A DNA stretch of 64,000 nt from G963662675 sp963676845 (lineage in GTDB: Bacteria; Bacteroidota; Bacteroidia; Bacteroidales; Prolixibacteraceae). Location of the stretch: positions 7,992 to 71,991 of the forward strand of contig CAXXKK010000003.1 in the NCBI GenBank assembly GCA_963676845.2, read 5' to 3'. This document shows, one piece after another, positions 53,730-63,364 of this stretch. The position numbers and the translations under genes are program-made. A model generated the notes under the pieces. The model was given only the letters and a program-made list of their open reading frames with translations. It made no database searches and had not been told where the DNA came from. Each line of letters opens with the position of its first letter. Position 1 is the first letter of the stretch.

Positions 53730-56207
53730 ATGCCAAAAAGTCAATTTATAGATCCAAAAAAAGTCAGGAAATCAGGGGAATTAGTAATTCCTGCGATTCC
53801 TGTTAACCAATACAAAAAGACGGTTAAAGAAGAGCTGAAAAGCAAAAGTTTCTCGAAAGAAGAATTAAAAATGATTTACCGCGACATGGTATTCATTCGT
53901 GAATTCGAGACAATGCTTCAGTTGGTAAAAACAACTAACTCTTACAATGGTGTTGAATATAACAACCCTGGCCCAGCTCACCTTTCAGCAGGACAAGAAG
54001 CTGCTGCAGTTGGTATGGCTTACACACTTACTGTGGATGACTTTATCTTTGGATCACACCGTAGTCACGGTGAAATCATTGCAAAAGGATTACGTGCAAT
54101 CGACACGCTTGATTCAAAAGAGCTACAAAAAATTATGGATGAATTCTGGGACGGAGCCACTTTGGATGTTGCTAAAAAAGCACACAAAAATGACGACGTT
54201 AAAGAATTAGGTATTCGTTTCTTATTATATGGTGCATTAGCAGAAGTTTTCGCTCGTACAACCGGTTTCAACAAAGGTTTGGGTGGAAGTATGCACACAT
54301 TCTTTACTCCATTCGGTATCTATCCTAACAATGCGATTGTTGGTGGTAGTGGTACAATTGCAGTAGGTGCTGCACTTTATAAAAAAGTTAACCGCAAACC
54401 AGGTATGGTTATCGCCAACTTGGGTGATGCTTCTATGGCTCGTGGTCCTGTTTGGGAAGGTATGAACTTCGCTGCAATGGATCAGTTTACTCAACTTTGG
54501 GATGATGAGATGAAAGGTGGCCTTCCAGTGGTTATCAACATCATGAACAACCAATATGGTATGGGTGGTCAAACATCAGGTGAAACTATGGGGTACGATG
54601 TTGCTGCTCGTATTGGTGCTGGTGTTAACCGTGATGGAATGCATGCAGAGCGTGTTGATGGTATGAATCCATTAGCAGTAATTGATGCTTACCGTCGCAA
54701 AAAAGCATTGATTGAAGACAAAAAAGGACCAGTTCTTATTGATGTCCTTACATATCGTTACAGTGGTCACTCTCCATCTGATGCTTCTTCTTACCGTACT
54801 CCTGAAGAAGTAAAAGCCTGGGAAGAAAATGATTGTATTGCATTGTTCGGAAACGAGCTTATCAAAGCTGGTGTTGCAACTCAAGATGACCTGGATGCAA
54901 CATGGACTTTCGTTAAAGATATCATGTTCGATACATTCAAATTAGCTATCGACGATGAATTGTCTCCACGTATGGATCTTCACAAAGAACCAGAATTACT
55001 TGGAACAATGATGTTCTCGAATCAATCAGTCGATTCAATGTCTGATGCTAAACCAGATGTAAATCACCCAATGGAAGAAAATCCAAGGGTTAAGCAAATT
55101 GCAAGAAAAGAACGTTTTGCTTTCGATAAAGATGGCAAGCCATTCTCAAAAATGAAACAATATCAACTTCGCGATGGTATTTTCGAAGCGATTGTTGACC
55201 GTTTCTATAAAGATGCATCATTGGTTGCTTACGGTGAAGAGAACCGTGATTGGGGTGGTGCTTTCGCAGTATACCGTGGTTTAACAGAGGCTCTTCCTTA
55301 TCACCGTTTATTCAACTCTCCAATTGCTGAATCTTCAATTATTGGTACTGCTATTGGTTATGCAATGTGTGGTGGTCGTGTAATTCCTGAAATCATGTAT
55401 TGTGACTTCTTAGGATGTGCTGGTGATGAAGTTTTCAACCAATTACCAAAATGGCAGGCAATGAGTGGTAACATTCTTAAAATGCCAGTTGTAGTTCGTG
55501 TTTCTGTAGGTTCTAAATATGGTGCTCAGCACTCTCAGGACTGGACTTCACTAACTGCTCATATTCCTGGATTGAAAGTTTGTTTCCCAGTTACTCCATA
55601 CGATGCAAAAGGTTTGATGAACACTGCATTACAAGGAACTGACCCTGTAATCTTCTTCGAAAGTCAACGTATTTACGACATTGGTGAGCAATTCCACGAA
55701 GGTGGTGTGCCAGAAGAATATTATGAAATTCCATTTGGTGAACCAGATGTGAAACGTGAAGGTTCTGATGTTACTATTTTAACAATTGGTGCTACTCTTT
55801 ACCGTGCTCTTGAAGCGGCTGATATTCTTCAGGAAAAATATGGTATGAGTGCTGAAGTTATCGATGCCCGTTCAATTGTTCCATTTAACTATGAACCAGT
55901 AATTGAGTCAGTTAAGAAAACTGGTCGTATCGTGATTTCTAGTGATGCAACTGCTCGTGGTTCATTCTTGAACGATTTGGCACGTAATATTACTGACCTT
56001 GCATTCGATTACTTAGATGCACCTGCAACTGTATTGGGTTCTCGTGATTGGATTACTCCTGCATATGAATTAGAATATGCTTTCTTCCCACAAGCAGAAA
56101 GCTTTGTAGATATTATTCACGAAAGAATTGTTCCATTAAAAGACCATGTTGTGACTTACAACTACACAGAGTCGGAACAAATTCGTAGAAGTAAATTAGG
56201 AATTTAG
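53730..56207 (+). CDS. 2-oxoacid dehydrogenase E1, fused alpha-beta
   Basis: 825 residues. The N-terminal half is E1 alpha with HLSAGQEAAAVG, GSHRSHGEIIAKG, and the thiamine-diphosphate motif NLGDASMARGPVWEGMNFAAM...MNNQYG; the C-terminal half (from about 470) is E1 beta with EENRDWGGAF, PIAESSIIGTAIGYAMCG, GAQHSQDW and the transketolase C domain. In many bacteria these are two genes; the fusion is common in Bacteroidota. It decarboxylates a 2-oxoacid and loads E2. The substrate (pyruvate, acetoin or branched-chain acids) cannot be settled from sequence; gene context favours pyruvate or another short oxoacid. Confidence 0.92.
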   Translation: MPKSQFIDPKKVRKSGELVIPAIPVNQYKKTVKEELKSKSFSKEELKMIYRDMVFIREFETMLQLVKTTNSYNGVEYNNPGPAHLSAGQEAAAVGMAYTLTVDDFIFGSHRSHGEIIAKGLRAIDTLDSKELQKIMDEFWDGATLDVAKKAHKNDDVKELGIRFLLYGALAEVFARTTGFNKGLGGSMHTFFTPFGIYPNNAIVGGSGTIAVGAALYKKVNRKPGMVIANLGDASMARGPVWEGMNFAAMDQFTQLWDDEMKGGLPVVINIMNNQYGMGGQTSGETMGYDVAARIGAGVNRDGMHAERVDGMNPLAVIDAYRRKKALIEDKKGPVLIDVLTYRYSGHSPSDASSYRTPEEVKAWEENDCIALFGNELIKAGVATQDDLDATWTFVKDIMFDTFKLAIDDELSPRMDLHKEPELLGTMMFSNQSVDSMSDAKPDVNHPMEENPRVKQIARKERFAFDKDGKPFSKMKQYQLRDGIFEAIVDRFYKDASLVAYGEENRDWGGAFAVYRGLTEALPYHRLFNSPIAESSIIGTAIGYAMCGGRVIPEIMYCDFLGCAGDEVFNQLPKWQAMSGNILKMPVVVRVSVGSKYGAQHSQDWTSLTAHIPGLKVCFPVTPYDAKGLMNTALQGTDPVIFFESQRIYDIGEQFHEGGVPEEYYEIPFGEPDVKREGSDVTILTIGATLYRALEAADILQEKYGMSAEVIDARSIVPFNYEPVIESVKKTGRIVISSDATARGSFLNDLARNITDLAFDYLDAPATVLGSRDWITPAYELEYAFFPQAESFVDIIHERIVPLKDHVVTYNYTESEQIRRSKLGI

Positions 56208-56230
56208 TTTTTCTTTTTCCATTTCCATTT

Positions 56231-56279
56231 GAAAATGTAAAGCTCTTGTAACAATTCTGTTGCAAGGCTTTCATTTTCA
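56231..56279 (+). terminator. Hairpin after the E1 gene
   Basis: GAAAATGTAAAGC...TTG and CAAGGCTTTCATTTTC form a long imperfect stem around AACAATTCTGTT. There is no long T-run, so it may be a weak terminator or a processing site that lowers expression of the following genes. Confidence 0.6.
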
Positions 56280-56326
56280 TTTTATAAATTAGTAGAAACC
56301 TGACATTTCTATCAAAACGATCACTT

Positions 56327-57559
56327 ATGATTGAATCTATCTTTAATAAATACAGTGGGGTTGATGCATTGAAAAATGCTGTCTTAAAAGACAATGACGA
56401 AGTACTTCAGGTAAATGGACACTTCCATACTCCATATTCATTCAGTGCATTTACAGAAATCAGCCAGGCCTTAAAAATGGCAAAGGAAGAGAATGTAAAG
56501 GTCTTGGGTATTAATGACTTCTACACCACAAATGGTTATGAAGAGTTCACAAAACTTTGTGAAAGTTACAATATCTTTCCATTGTATAACATCGAATTTA
56601 TGGCTTTGCAAAAAGATTTGCAGGCAAAAGGTGTTAGGGTAAATGATCCAAATAATCCGGGAAGAACTTATTTTAGTGGGAAAGGGTTAAAATTCCCAAT
56701 TTTAATGAATGCTGAAATGGTTGAAAAACTATTGGGTGTTCAGAATGAAAGTAACCGTCAAACAGAACAGATGGTTGAAAAGTTGAATGAGTTCCTTAAA
56801 GAATTAGGAGCTGATTTTTCTTTCGACTATGACGATTTAATGAAAAAATACGCAAAATACATTTTGCGTGAAAGACATATTGCAAAAGCTTTACGTATTG
56901 CTATTGCTGAGAAATTTGCTACAGAAGAAGAGCAAAAAGCATTCTATGTAAAAGTATTTTCAGGTAAAGAACCAAAGTCTGCAATGTCTGACTTTGTAGG
57001 TCTTGAAAATGAAATTCGCGGTAACTTGCTTAAAACAGGTGGTCGTGCTTTCGTACCTGAAGATGATAAAGCTTTTCTGGCTCTTGATGAAGTAATTGAT
57101 TTCATCATTAAAGCAGGAGGCATCCCATGTTATCCTGTTTTACTCGATAACCCTAAAGGAGAATTTACTGATTTTGAAGGTGATTATCAGGCTTTATATG
57201 AAAGTTTGGTTGCTAAAAATGTTTACTCCCTGGAGTTAATTCCAGGACGTAACAAACCTGAAATCATGGAAGAGTTTGTGAACTTCTTCAACGATAAAGG
57301 ATTTGTAATTACTTTAGGTACAGAGCATAATACTCCAAAACTTGACCCAATCACTATTTATGGTGGTGATGGTAAAGATTTAAGCCCTGCCATGAAAAAA
57401 ATCAATTATGAAGGTGCTTGTGTTGTTGCTGCACATCAGTTCTTGAAAGCCAAAGATGAAGAAGGCTTCCTTCGAAAAGATGGTACTGCAAAAATTGAAC
57501 AAAGAGCAGATTTTATTGCTCTTGGAGATGCTATTATTAAAAAATTTGTAACTGAATAA
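56327..57559 (+). CDS. PHP-domain metal-dependent hydrolase-like protein
   Basis: 410 residues. An early VNGHFHTPYSFSAFTE (H-x-H metal site, as in PHP phosphoesterases) and a late LGTEHNTPKLDPI and CYPVLLD support a PHP fold; ILRERHIAKALRIAI is also PHP-like. PHP proteins hydrolyse phosphoesters with bound metals (polymerase domains, histidinol phosphatase). The substrate here is unknown; the position, 9 bases before the class II aldolase/SDR gene, suggests a sugar-phosphate or related compound. The family is recognised; function is inferred from context. Confidence 0.78.
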   Translation: MIESIFNKYSGVDALKNAVLKDNDEVLQVNGHFHTPYSFSAFTEISQALKMAKEENVKVLGINDFYTTNGYEEFTKLCESYNIFPLYNIEFMALQKDLQAKGVRVNDPNNPGRTYFSGKGLKFPILMNAEMVEKLLGVQNESNRQTEQMVEKLNEFLKELGADFSFDYDDLMKKYAKYILRERHIAKALRIAIAEKFATEEEQKAFYVKVFSGKEPKSAMSDFVGLENEIRGNLLKTGGRAFVPEDDKAFLALDEVIDFIIKAGGIPCYPVLLDNPKGEFTDFEGDYQALYESLVAKNVYSLELIPGRNKPEIMEEFVNFFNDKGFVITLGTEHNTPKLDPITIYGGDGKDLSPAMKKINYEGACVVAAHQFLKAKDEEGFLRKDGTAKIEQRADFIALGDAIIKKFVTE

Positions 57560-57568
57560 GTCAATATA

Positions 57569-59536
57569 ATGAGTACAGGAATTAAAAACCTGATTGAGGT
57601 ATCGCAACGTTACGGTCAACAAAAAGATTTTGTGTTGGCAGGTGGAGGTAATACTTCATACAAAGACGAAAACCATTTGTGGATTAAGGCCAGTGGACAC
57701 GCTTTATCTACAATTACAGAGGATGGTTTTGCAAAGCTTGACCGCTCTCTTCTAAATGAAATTAATACAAAAAAATATTCTGAAGAAGTTCTACTTCGTG
57801 AGGCTGAAATCGTAACAGACCTTATGAGAAGCCGTGTTGAGCCTGAAAAAGGACAACGCCCTTCAGTAGAAACTTCTTTCCATAACCTGATAGAGTATTC
57901 GTATGTGGTGCATACACACTCAACAAAGGTGAATGGTTTAATGTGTGGCAACCAGGTAGCTGAGAAAACGGCTGAATTGTTCGGCGATACTGCCATCTAT
58001 ATTCCTTACGAGGATCCTGGTTATATTCTTTTTAAAGTAGTTGAGAAAGCTGTAAATAAATACACCGAAGAAAAAGGGGAACAGCCTAAAATTATTTTGT
58101 TGCAAAACCATGGTGTTTTTGTAGGAGCGAATACTATTGAAGAAATTGATGCAATTTATGCAGAGATTATTTCAAAACTGGATTCTGTTTATGGCGAAGA
58201 GCCTGAAATTGAAGCTTTACCTGCACATGCAGATGCTGCTAAAATTGTTCCTGCTGTTCGTATGATGGTTTCAGAAGAAGGTTTAAAAACAGTTAAACTG
58301 GTTAATAACAACCTGATTAACTCGTTCCTTCCTGAAGATAAATATGCAGCTATTTCTGCTCCTTTTACTCCAGATGGAATTGTATATGCAAATTCATCAT
58401 TTGTAAAAGTTGATTATAAAGGTGATGCTGATGCTTTCCTTGCAAGTGTACAGGAAAAGATTTCAGCTTACCAGGAAGAAAAAGGAAAACTTCCTAAAAT
58501 TATTGCAGCTGATGGTTTTGGAGTAATGGTTATTGCAGATAATCCAACCAATGCTGAAATTCTTTACGATGTGATTACAGATCACTGTCGTATTGCTCGT
58601 TTTTCAGAGTTCTTTGGTGGTCAACATCCAATGACTCCAACACAAATTCAGTTTATCGAAAACTGGGAAGTGGAGCAATATCGTTCAAAAGTTTCTTTAG
58701 GTGCAACAGCTGGTCGTGTTGATCGTAAGATCATGATTGTTACTGGTGGTGCTCAAGGTTTTGGAGCTGGTATTGTTGAAGAGTTAATGGAACATGGGGC
58801 AAACGTAGTTATTGCTGACTTAAACGAAGAAAAAGGACAAGCTTATGCTGCTGAATTAAACCAGGCAAAACGCAAAAATAAAGCTTGCTTTGTTAAAGCT
58901 GATGTTTCAAATCCGGAATCTGTAGAGAACTTGATTTTTGAAACTGCTGTAAATTTTGGTGGATTAGATACTTTTATCAGTAATGCAGGAATTTTGAGAG
59001 CTGGGGGTCTTGATGAGATGACTCCTCAAACTTTTGAGCTGATGACAAAAGTGAATTATTCTGCTTATTTCCTTTGTGCAAAATATTCTTCTGAAGTATT
59101 TAAACTTCAAAATAAATACAACGAAAATCATTTTACTGATATCATCCAGGTTAATTCTAAATCAGGATTAAAAGGAAGTAATAAAAACTTCGCTTATGCT
59201 GGTGGTAAGTTTGGTGGTATTGGTCTTACTCAATCATTTGCTTTTGAACTTATGCCTTATAAGGTTAAAGTTAATTCTATTTGCCCGGGTAACTTCTTTG
59301 ATGGACCACTTTGGGCAGATCCGGAAAACGGACTTTTTGTTCAGTATTTGAATGCCGGAAAAGTTCCTGGAGCAAAAACAATTGAGGACGTAAAACGTTT
59401 CTATGAAGCACAGGTTCCTGCTGGGCGGGGCTGTACTCCAAAAGACGTTATGCGGGCTATTTTCTATGTGATAGAACAAGAATACGAAACCGGGCAGGCT
59501 GTTCCTGTTACTGGTGGGCAAAATATGTTGAAATAG
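57569..59536 (+). CDS. Class II aldolase / short-chain dehydrogenase bifunctional protein
   Basis: 655 residues. N-terminal half (about 1-380): class II (zinc) aldolase with FVLAGGGNTSYKDENHLWIKASG, VVHTHSTKVNGLMCG (metal-binding His) and LLQNHGVFVGA. C-terminal half (about 390-655): SDR oxidoreductase with IMIVTGGAQGFGAGIVEELMEHGA, SNAGI, and the Y-x3-K site in YAGGKFG. This is the RhaE-RhaW layout (rhamnulose-1-phosphate aldolase plus lactaldehyde dehydrogenase), also seen in YuxG. It would cleave a ketose-1-phosphate to DHAP and an aldehyde and then oxidise the aldehyde. No rhamnose isomerase or kinase is in the window, so another sugar is possible. Confidence 0.88.
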   Translation: MSTGIKNLIEVSQRYGQQKDFVLAGGGNTSYKDENHLWIKASGHALSTITEDGFAKLDRSLLNEINTKKYSEEVLLREAEIVTDLMRSRVEPEKGQRPSVETSFHNLIEYSYVVHTHSTKVNGLMCGNQVAEKTAELFGDTAIYIPYEDPGYILFKVVEKAVNKYTEEKGEQPKIILLQNHGVFVGANTIEEIDAIYAEIISKLDSVYGEEPEIEALPAHADAAKIVPAVRMMVSEEGLKTVKLVNNNLINSFLPEDKYAAISAPFTPDGIVYANSSFVKVDYKGDADAFLASVQEKISAYQEEKGKLPKIIAADGFGVMVIADNPTNAEILYDVITDHCRIARFSEFFGGQHPMTPTQIQFIENWEVEQYRSKVSLGATAGRVDRKIMIVTGGAQGFGAGIVEELMEHGANVVIADLNEEKGQAYAAELNQAKRKNKACFVKADVSNPESVENLIFETAVNFGGLDTFISNAGILRAGGLDEMTPQTFELMTKVNYSAYFLCAKYSSEVFKLQNKYNENHFTDIIQVNSKSGLKGSNKNFAYAGGKFGGIGLTQSFAFELMPYKVKVNSICPGNFFDGPLWADPENGLFVQYLNAGKVPGAKTIEDVKRFYEAQVPAGRGCTPKDVMRAIFYVIEQEYETGQAVPVTGGQNMLK

Positions 59537-59548
59537 TTTAGTAATTTT

Positions 59549-59587
59549 AAAAGAGGAGAGCTGCACCTGTTGGCTTTCCTCTTTTTA
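59549..59587 (+). terminator. Terminator after the aldolase/SDR gene
   Basis: AAAAGAGGA-G-AGC pairs with GCT-T-TCCTCTTTT; the T-run follows. The next gene starts 17 bases later, so read-through or a further promoter is needed. Confidence 0.75.
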
Positions 59588-59603
59588 TAATATAAAAGGT
59601 GAT

Positions 59604-60875
59604 ATGAAAACAAAAGCCGTCCGTTTATACGGAAAAGAAGATTTACGACTTGAAGAATTTGAACTTCCTCAGATTAAAGAAGATGAAATTCTTGCAAAAG
59701 TTGTATCAGATAGTATTTGTATGTCATCATACAAAGCAGCAACTCAAGGTACAGATCATAAACGAGTTCCTAATGATGTAGCTGAAAACCCAATTATTAT
59801 TGGTCACGAATTTGCTGGAGAAATTGTTGAAGTGGGTGCTAAATGGCAACACAAATTCAAAGCCGGACAAAAATATTCTATTCAGCCTGCAATTTATTAT
59901 AAAGATGGTCCTGTGGGTGTATTAAGTGCTCCAGGGTATTCTTACCAGTTTATTGGTGGTGATGCAACTTATGTAATCATCCCTAAAGATGTATTGGAAC
60001 AAGATTGTCTTTTGGCTTATGATGGACCAGGTTATTATCCAGCTTCATTGGCAGAGCCTTTAAGCTGTGTAATTGGTGCTATGCACGCTAACTACCATAC
60101 AACTCCGGGATCGTATGTTCATGAAATGGAAATCGTTGATGGTGGTAAAATGGCAGTTTTAGCTGGTGTTGGTCCAATGGGATTGGCAGCAATTAACTAT
60201 GCAATTTTGCGTGAAGACCGCAAACCTTCATTAATGGTTGTTACAGATATTGATCAGGCTCGTTTGGATCGTGCTGCTTCAATTTATCCTGTTGAATGGG
60301 CGAAAAGTAAAGGAATTGAGCTTATTTATAAAAATACCAGCGGAGAAAATGCAGTTGAAGAATTAAGAGCTTTAACTGGTGGTGAAGGTTACAATGATGT
60401 TTTTGTATTTGCACCAGTTCCTCCGGTAATTGAGCAAGGTGATGCTATTTTGGCTAATGACGGTTGTTTGAACTTCTTCGCAGGTCCTAGTAAAACTGAC
60501 TTTACAGCGAAACTGAACTTCTACAATGTACACTATGGCTCAACTCATATTTGTGGTACTTCTGGTGGAAACAACGATGATATGGTTGAATCACTTGAAA
60601 TGTTTGGTAAAGGATTAGACCCTGCAGGATTGGTTACTCACATTGGAGGATTAAATGCTGTAATTGATACAACATTGAATTTGCCTAAAATTCCAGGTGG
60701 TAAAAAATTGGTTTATACCCAAAAGGATATTCCATTAACTGCAATCAGCGATTTTGCTGAAAAAGGAAAAACTGATCCATTGTTTGCTGGTTTGAATGAA
60801 ATCTGCGTGAAAAATAATGGTCTGTGGTCTGTTGAAGCAGAAGATTATTTATTAGCAAATGCAAAAGATATTTAA
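59604..60875 (+). CDS. Zinc-type alcohol dehydrogenase, L-sorbose-1-phosphate reductase-like
   Basis: 423 residues of the medium-chain dehydrogenase family. Seen: GroES-like part with SICMSSYKAA, the metal-site GHEFAGEIVEVG, a Rossmann domain with MAVLAGVGPMGLAAINYAI and VTDIDQARLDRA, and GTSGGNNDDMVESLEMF near the end. The long insertion after the GHE motif (GPVGVLSAPGYSYQFIGGDATY) is as in sorbose-1-phosphate reductases (SorE), which convert ketose-1-phosphates to hexitol-6-phosphates. Some catalytic-zinc ligands look changed (ICMSS in place of ICGSD). Located between the aldolase/SDR and transketolase genes, it fits a sugar or sugar-alcohol route. Confidence 0.82.
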   Translation: MKTKAVRLYGKEDLRLEEFELPQIKEDEILAKVVSDSICMSSYKAATQGTDHKRVPNDVAENPIIIGHEFAGEIVEVGAKWQHKFKAGQKYSIQPAIYYKDGPVGVLSAPGYSYQFIGGDATYVIIPKDVLEQDCLLAYDGPGYYPASLAEPLSCVIGAMHANYHTTPGSYVHEMEIVDGGKMAVLAGVGPMGLAAINYAILREDRKPSLMVVTDIDQARLDRAASIYPVEWAKSKGIELIYKNTSGENAVEELRALTGGEGYNDVFVFAPVPPVIEQGDAILANDGCLNFFAGPSKTDFTAKLNFYNVHYGSTHICGTSGGNNDDMVESLEMFGKGLDPAGLVTHIGGLNAVIDTTLNLPKIPGGKKLVYTQKDIPLTAISDFAEKGKTDPLFAGLNEICVKNNGLWSVEAEDYLLANAKDI

Positions 60876-60959
60876 GATAAATTTTTGATGCATCTGTTTT
60901 TAAGAATTACTTTTACCCCGAAAAATAAAAAACTATAAATCTATATTGACTTTTATATC

Positions 60960-62975
60960 ATGAGTAATAAACTTATCGAAAAAGCAGCTGACAACGTACG
61001 TATTCTTTCTGCTGCAATGGTTGAAAAAGCCAACTCTGGACACCCAGGTGGTGCTATGGGTGGAGCGGATTTTGTAAGCGTTTTATACTCCGAATTTTTA
61101 AATTACGATCCAAGTGATTTAACATGGAAAAACCGTGACCGCTTCTTCTTAGATCCAGGTCATATGTCACCAATGTTATATTCAATTTTAGCATTGGCCG
61201 GAAATTACAGTATGGATGACTTGGCTAGTTTCCGTCAATGGGGAAGCGTTACTCCTGGTCACCCAGAAGTTGACTTTGAAAGAGGTGTTGAAAATACTTC
61301 CGGTCCACTTGGACAAGGACACGTAATGGCTGTTGGTGCTGCTATTGCTGAGCGTTTCTTAGTTGAACGTTTTGGTGAGTGGATGTCTCATAAAACATAT
61401 GCATTTATTTCTGATGGTGGTGTTCAGGAAGAAATTTCTCAAGGTGCAGGACGTCTTGCAGGTCACTTGGGATTGAGTAATCTGATCATGTTCTATGATT
61501 CAAATGATATTCAACTTTCAACAGAAGTGAAAGATGTAACAGGTGAAGATACTGCTAAAAAGTACGAAGCCTGGGGATGGAATGTAATGACCATAGTAGG
61601 TAATGATGTGGAAGCTATTCGCGAAGCATTAAAAGCTGCGAATGCAGAAACTGAAAAACCAACCCTTATCATTGGTAAAACAATTATGGGTAAAGGTGCT
61701 GTTACTGAATCAGGTGAAAATTTTGAAGGTCAGTGTTCAACACACGGACAGCCATTAAGTGGAGCCGGTGCTTCTTTCGCTAAAACTATTCAAAACTTAG
61801 GTGGTGATCCTGAAAATCCATTCGTAGTTTTCGAAGAAGTTGAAAAATTATTTGCAGAAAGAAAAGAAGAATTGATTAAAGCTGCTGCAGCTAAAAAAGC
61901 TGAACAAGTAGAATGGGAAAAAGCAAATCCTGAGCTTGCTGCAAAATTTGAGAAATTCTTCTCTAAAGATGCTCCTGAATTTGATTTCTCAAAAATTGAA
62001 CAAAAAGCCGGAGCTGCAACTCGTGCTGCATCTGCAACTGTATTGTCTGCATTTGCTGAAGGAGTTGAAAACATGGTTGTTTCGTCTGCCGACTTATCAA
62101 ACTCAGATAAAACTGATGGTTTCTTGAAGAAAACTACTGCTTTCCAAAAAGGTGATTTCAGTGGAGCTTTCCTTCAGGCAGGTGTTTGTGAGTTGACTAT
62201 GGCTTGTGTTATGAACGGTATGGCACTGCATGGTGGAGTTATTCCTGCTTGTGGTACATTCTTCGTATTCTCAGATTATATGAAACCAGCTGTTCGTATG
62301 GCTGCGTTAATGCGATTGCCAGTTAAATATGTGTGGACTCACGATGCATTCCGTGTGGGTGAAGACGGTCCTACCCACCAGCCTATTGAGCACGAAGCTC
62401 AAATTCGTTTGATGGAGAAATTACAAAACCATAGCCATAAAAACTCAATGTTGGTAGTTCGTCCTGCTGATGCTGATGAAGCAACTGTTGCATGGAAAAT
62501 GGCATTGGAGAATGTAGATACTCCAACCGGATTGATTCTTTCACGTCAGGGTATTAAATCAGTGACTTCTTATGAAACTGCTTTAAGTGCTGAGAAAGGT
62601 GCTTATATTTTAAGTGATTGCGAAGGTACTCCAGATGTAATCCTTTTAGCAAGTGGTTCTGAAGTTAGTACTTTAGTTGCTGGTGCTGAATTATTGGCAA
62701 AAGACGGTGTTAAATGTCGTATCGTTTCTGTGCCTTCAGAAGGTTTGTTTAGAGCTCAGAGTGCAGAATATCAGGCTTCAGTTTTACCAGCAGGAATTAA
62801 AAAATTTGGTATGACTGCAGGTCTTCCAGTGAACCTTGAAGGTTTAGTTGGAGCTGATGGTAAAGTATTTGGTCTTGGATCATTTGGATTCTCTGCTCCA
62901 GCCGGAGTATTAGATGAAAAACTTGGATTCAACGGCGAAAATGTTTACAACCAGGTAAAAGAGATCTTAGCTTAA
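60960..62975 (+). CDS. tkt: Transketolase
   Basis: 671 residues, full-length. Moves two-carbon units between ketoses and aldoses (pentose phosphate path). Seen: AMVEKANSGHPGGAMGGADF, DPGHMSPMLYS, ENTSGPLGQGHVMAVGAA, the thiamine-diphosphate motif SDGGVQEEISQGA (the Bacteroidota variant with SDGG), THDAFRVGEDGPTHQPIEH and VVRPADADEA. An Ala/Glu/Lys-rich helix (about 300-345) links the two halves. It is last in the rightward gene series, followed by a strong terminator and the phased repeat array. Confidence 0.95.
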   Translation: MSNKLIEKAADNVRILSAAMVEKANSGHPGGAMGGADFVSVLYSEFLNYDPSDLTWKNRDRFFLDPGHMSPMLYSILALAGNYSMDDLASFRQWGSVTPGHPEVDFERGVENTSGPLGQGHVMAVGAAIAERFLVERFGEWMSHKTYAFISDGGVQEEISQGAGRLAGHLGLSNLIMFYDSNDIQLSTEVKDVTGEDTAKKYEAWGWNVMTIVGNDVEAIREALKAANAETEKPTLIIGKTIMGKGAVTESGENFEGQCSTHGQPLSGAGASFAKTIQNLGGDPENPFVVFEEVEKLFAERKEELIKAAAAKKAEQVEWEKANPELAAKFEKFFSKDAPEFDFSKIEQKAGAATRAASATVLSAFAEGVENMVVSSADLSNSDKTDGFLKKTTAFQKGDFSGAFLQAGVCELTMACVMNGMALHGGVIPACGTFFVFSDYMKPAVRMAALMRLPVKYVWTHDAFRVGEDGPTHQPIEHEAQIRLMEKLQNHSHKNSMLVVRPADADEATVAWKMALENVDTPTGLILSRQGIKSVTSYETALSAEKGAYILSDCEGTPDVILLASGSEVSTLVAGAELLAKDGVKCRIVSVPSEGLFRAQSAEYQASVLPAGIKKFGMTAGLPVNLEGLVGADGKVFGLGSFGFSAPAGVLDEKLGFNGENVYNQVKEILA

Positions 62976-62998
62976 TAGATTCCCTTATAATATAATAA

Positions 62999-63036
62999 GA
63001 AGCCGTTTCATTTTGAATGAAGCGGCTTTCTTTTGT
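62999..63036 (+). terminator. Terminator after transketolase
   Basis: GAAGCCGTTTCATT and AATGAAGCGGCTTTC form a stem of about 13 bp with one mismatch and a bulge, then TTTTG. Confidence 0.85.
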
Positions 63037-63060
63037 TCATTATTTTACTCTACTATTTAT

Positions 63061-63273
63061 CCTTTTGTGTTTTTACTAATCCTTTTAGAAATACGAGCTT
63101 CCTTTTAAGTTTTTGCCTGTCCTTTTGGAAATGGGTGCTTCCTTTTAGGTTTTTACCCGTCCTTTAAAAAAGGAAGACTCAAATAGTAAAAGGACAGCTC
63201 AAATAGCAAAAGGGCGGTGTAAATAATAAAAGGACGATTTAAATAGTAAAAGGATGGACTAAATACCAACAGG
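63061..63273. repeat. Phased palindromic repeat array 2 (20-bp period)
   Basis: CCTTTT starts at 63061, 63081, 63101, 63121, 63141 and (as CCTTTA) 63161: exactly 20 bases each. The inverted form AAAAGG then starts at 63168, 63188, 63208, 63228, 63248 and (as AACAGG) 63268. All six pairs are symmetrical about 63167. Spacers of 14 bases are not complementary across the centre. In the left half the spacers alternate between a T-rich type (units 1, 3, 5) and a GAAAT/GCTT type (units 2, 4), so there is a 40-bp superperiod; in the right half spacers share AAATA(G). It lies between two terminators of convergent genes. Confidence 0.92.
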
Positions 63274-63300
63274 ACTATGAAAAACAGGCCGTTTAGGCAA

Positions 63301-63337
63301 AAAAACACCTGTAGAATATTTTCTACAGGTGTTTTTT
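63301..63337. terminator. Bidirectional terminator
   Basis: A perfect 16-bp stem AAAAACACCTGTAGAA / TTCTACAGGTGTTTTT with loop TATT, T-runs on both strands; it serves the class II aldolase gene on the minus strand. Confidence 0.92.
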
Positions 63338-63364
63338 TATATCTAAAAGCTAATCTTGATGGAA

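Noticed and set aside
63061..63273. CRISPR array
   Set aside because: Only 6 bases are conserved per 20-bp unit, units switch orientation at the centre, spacers are 14 bases, and there are no cas genes.
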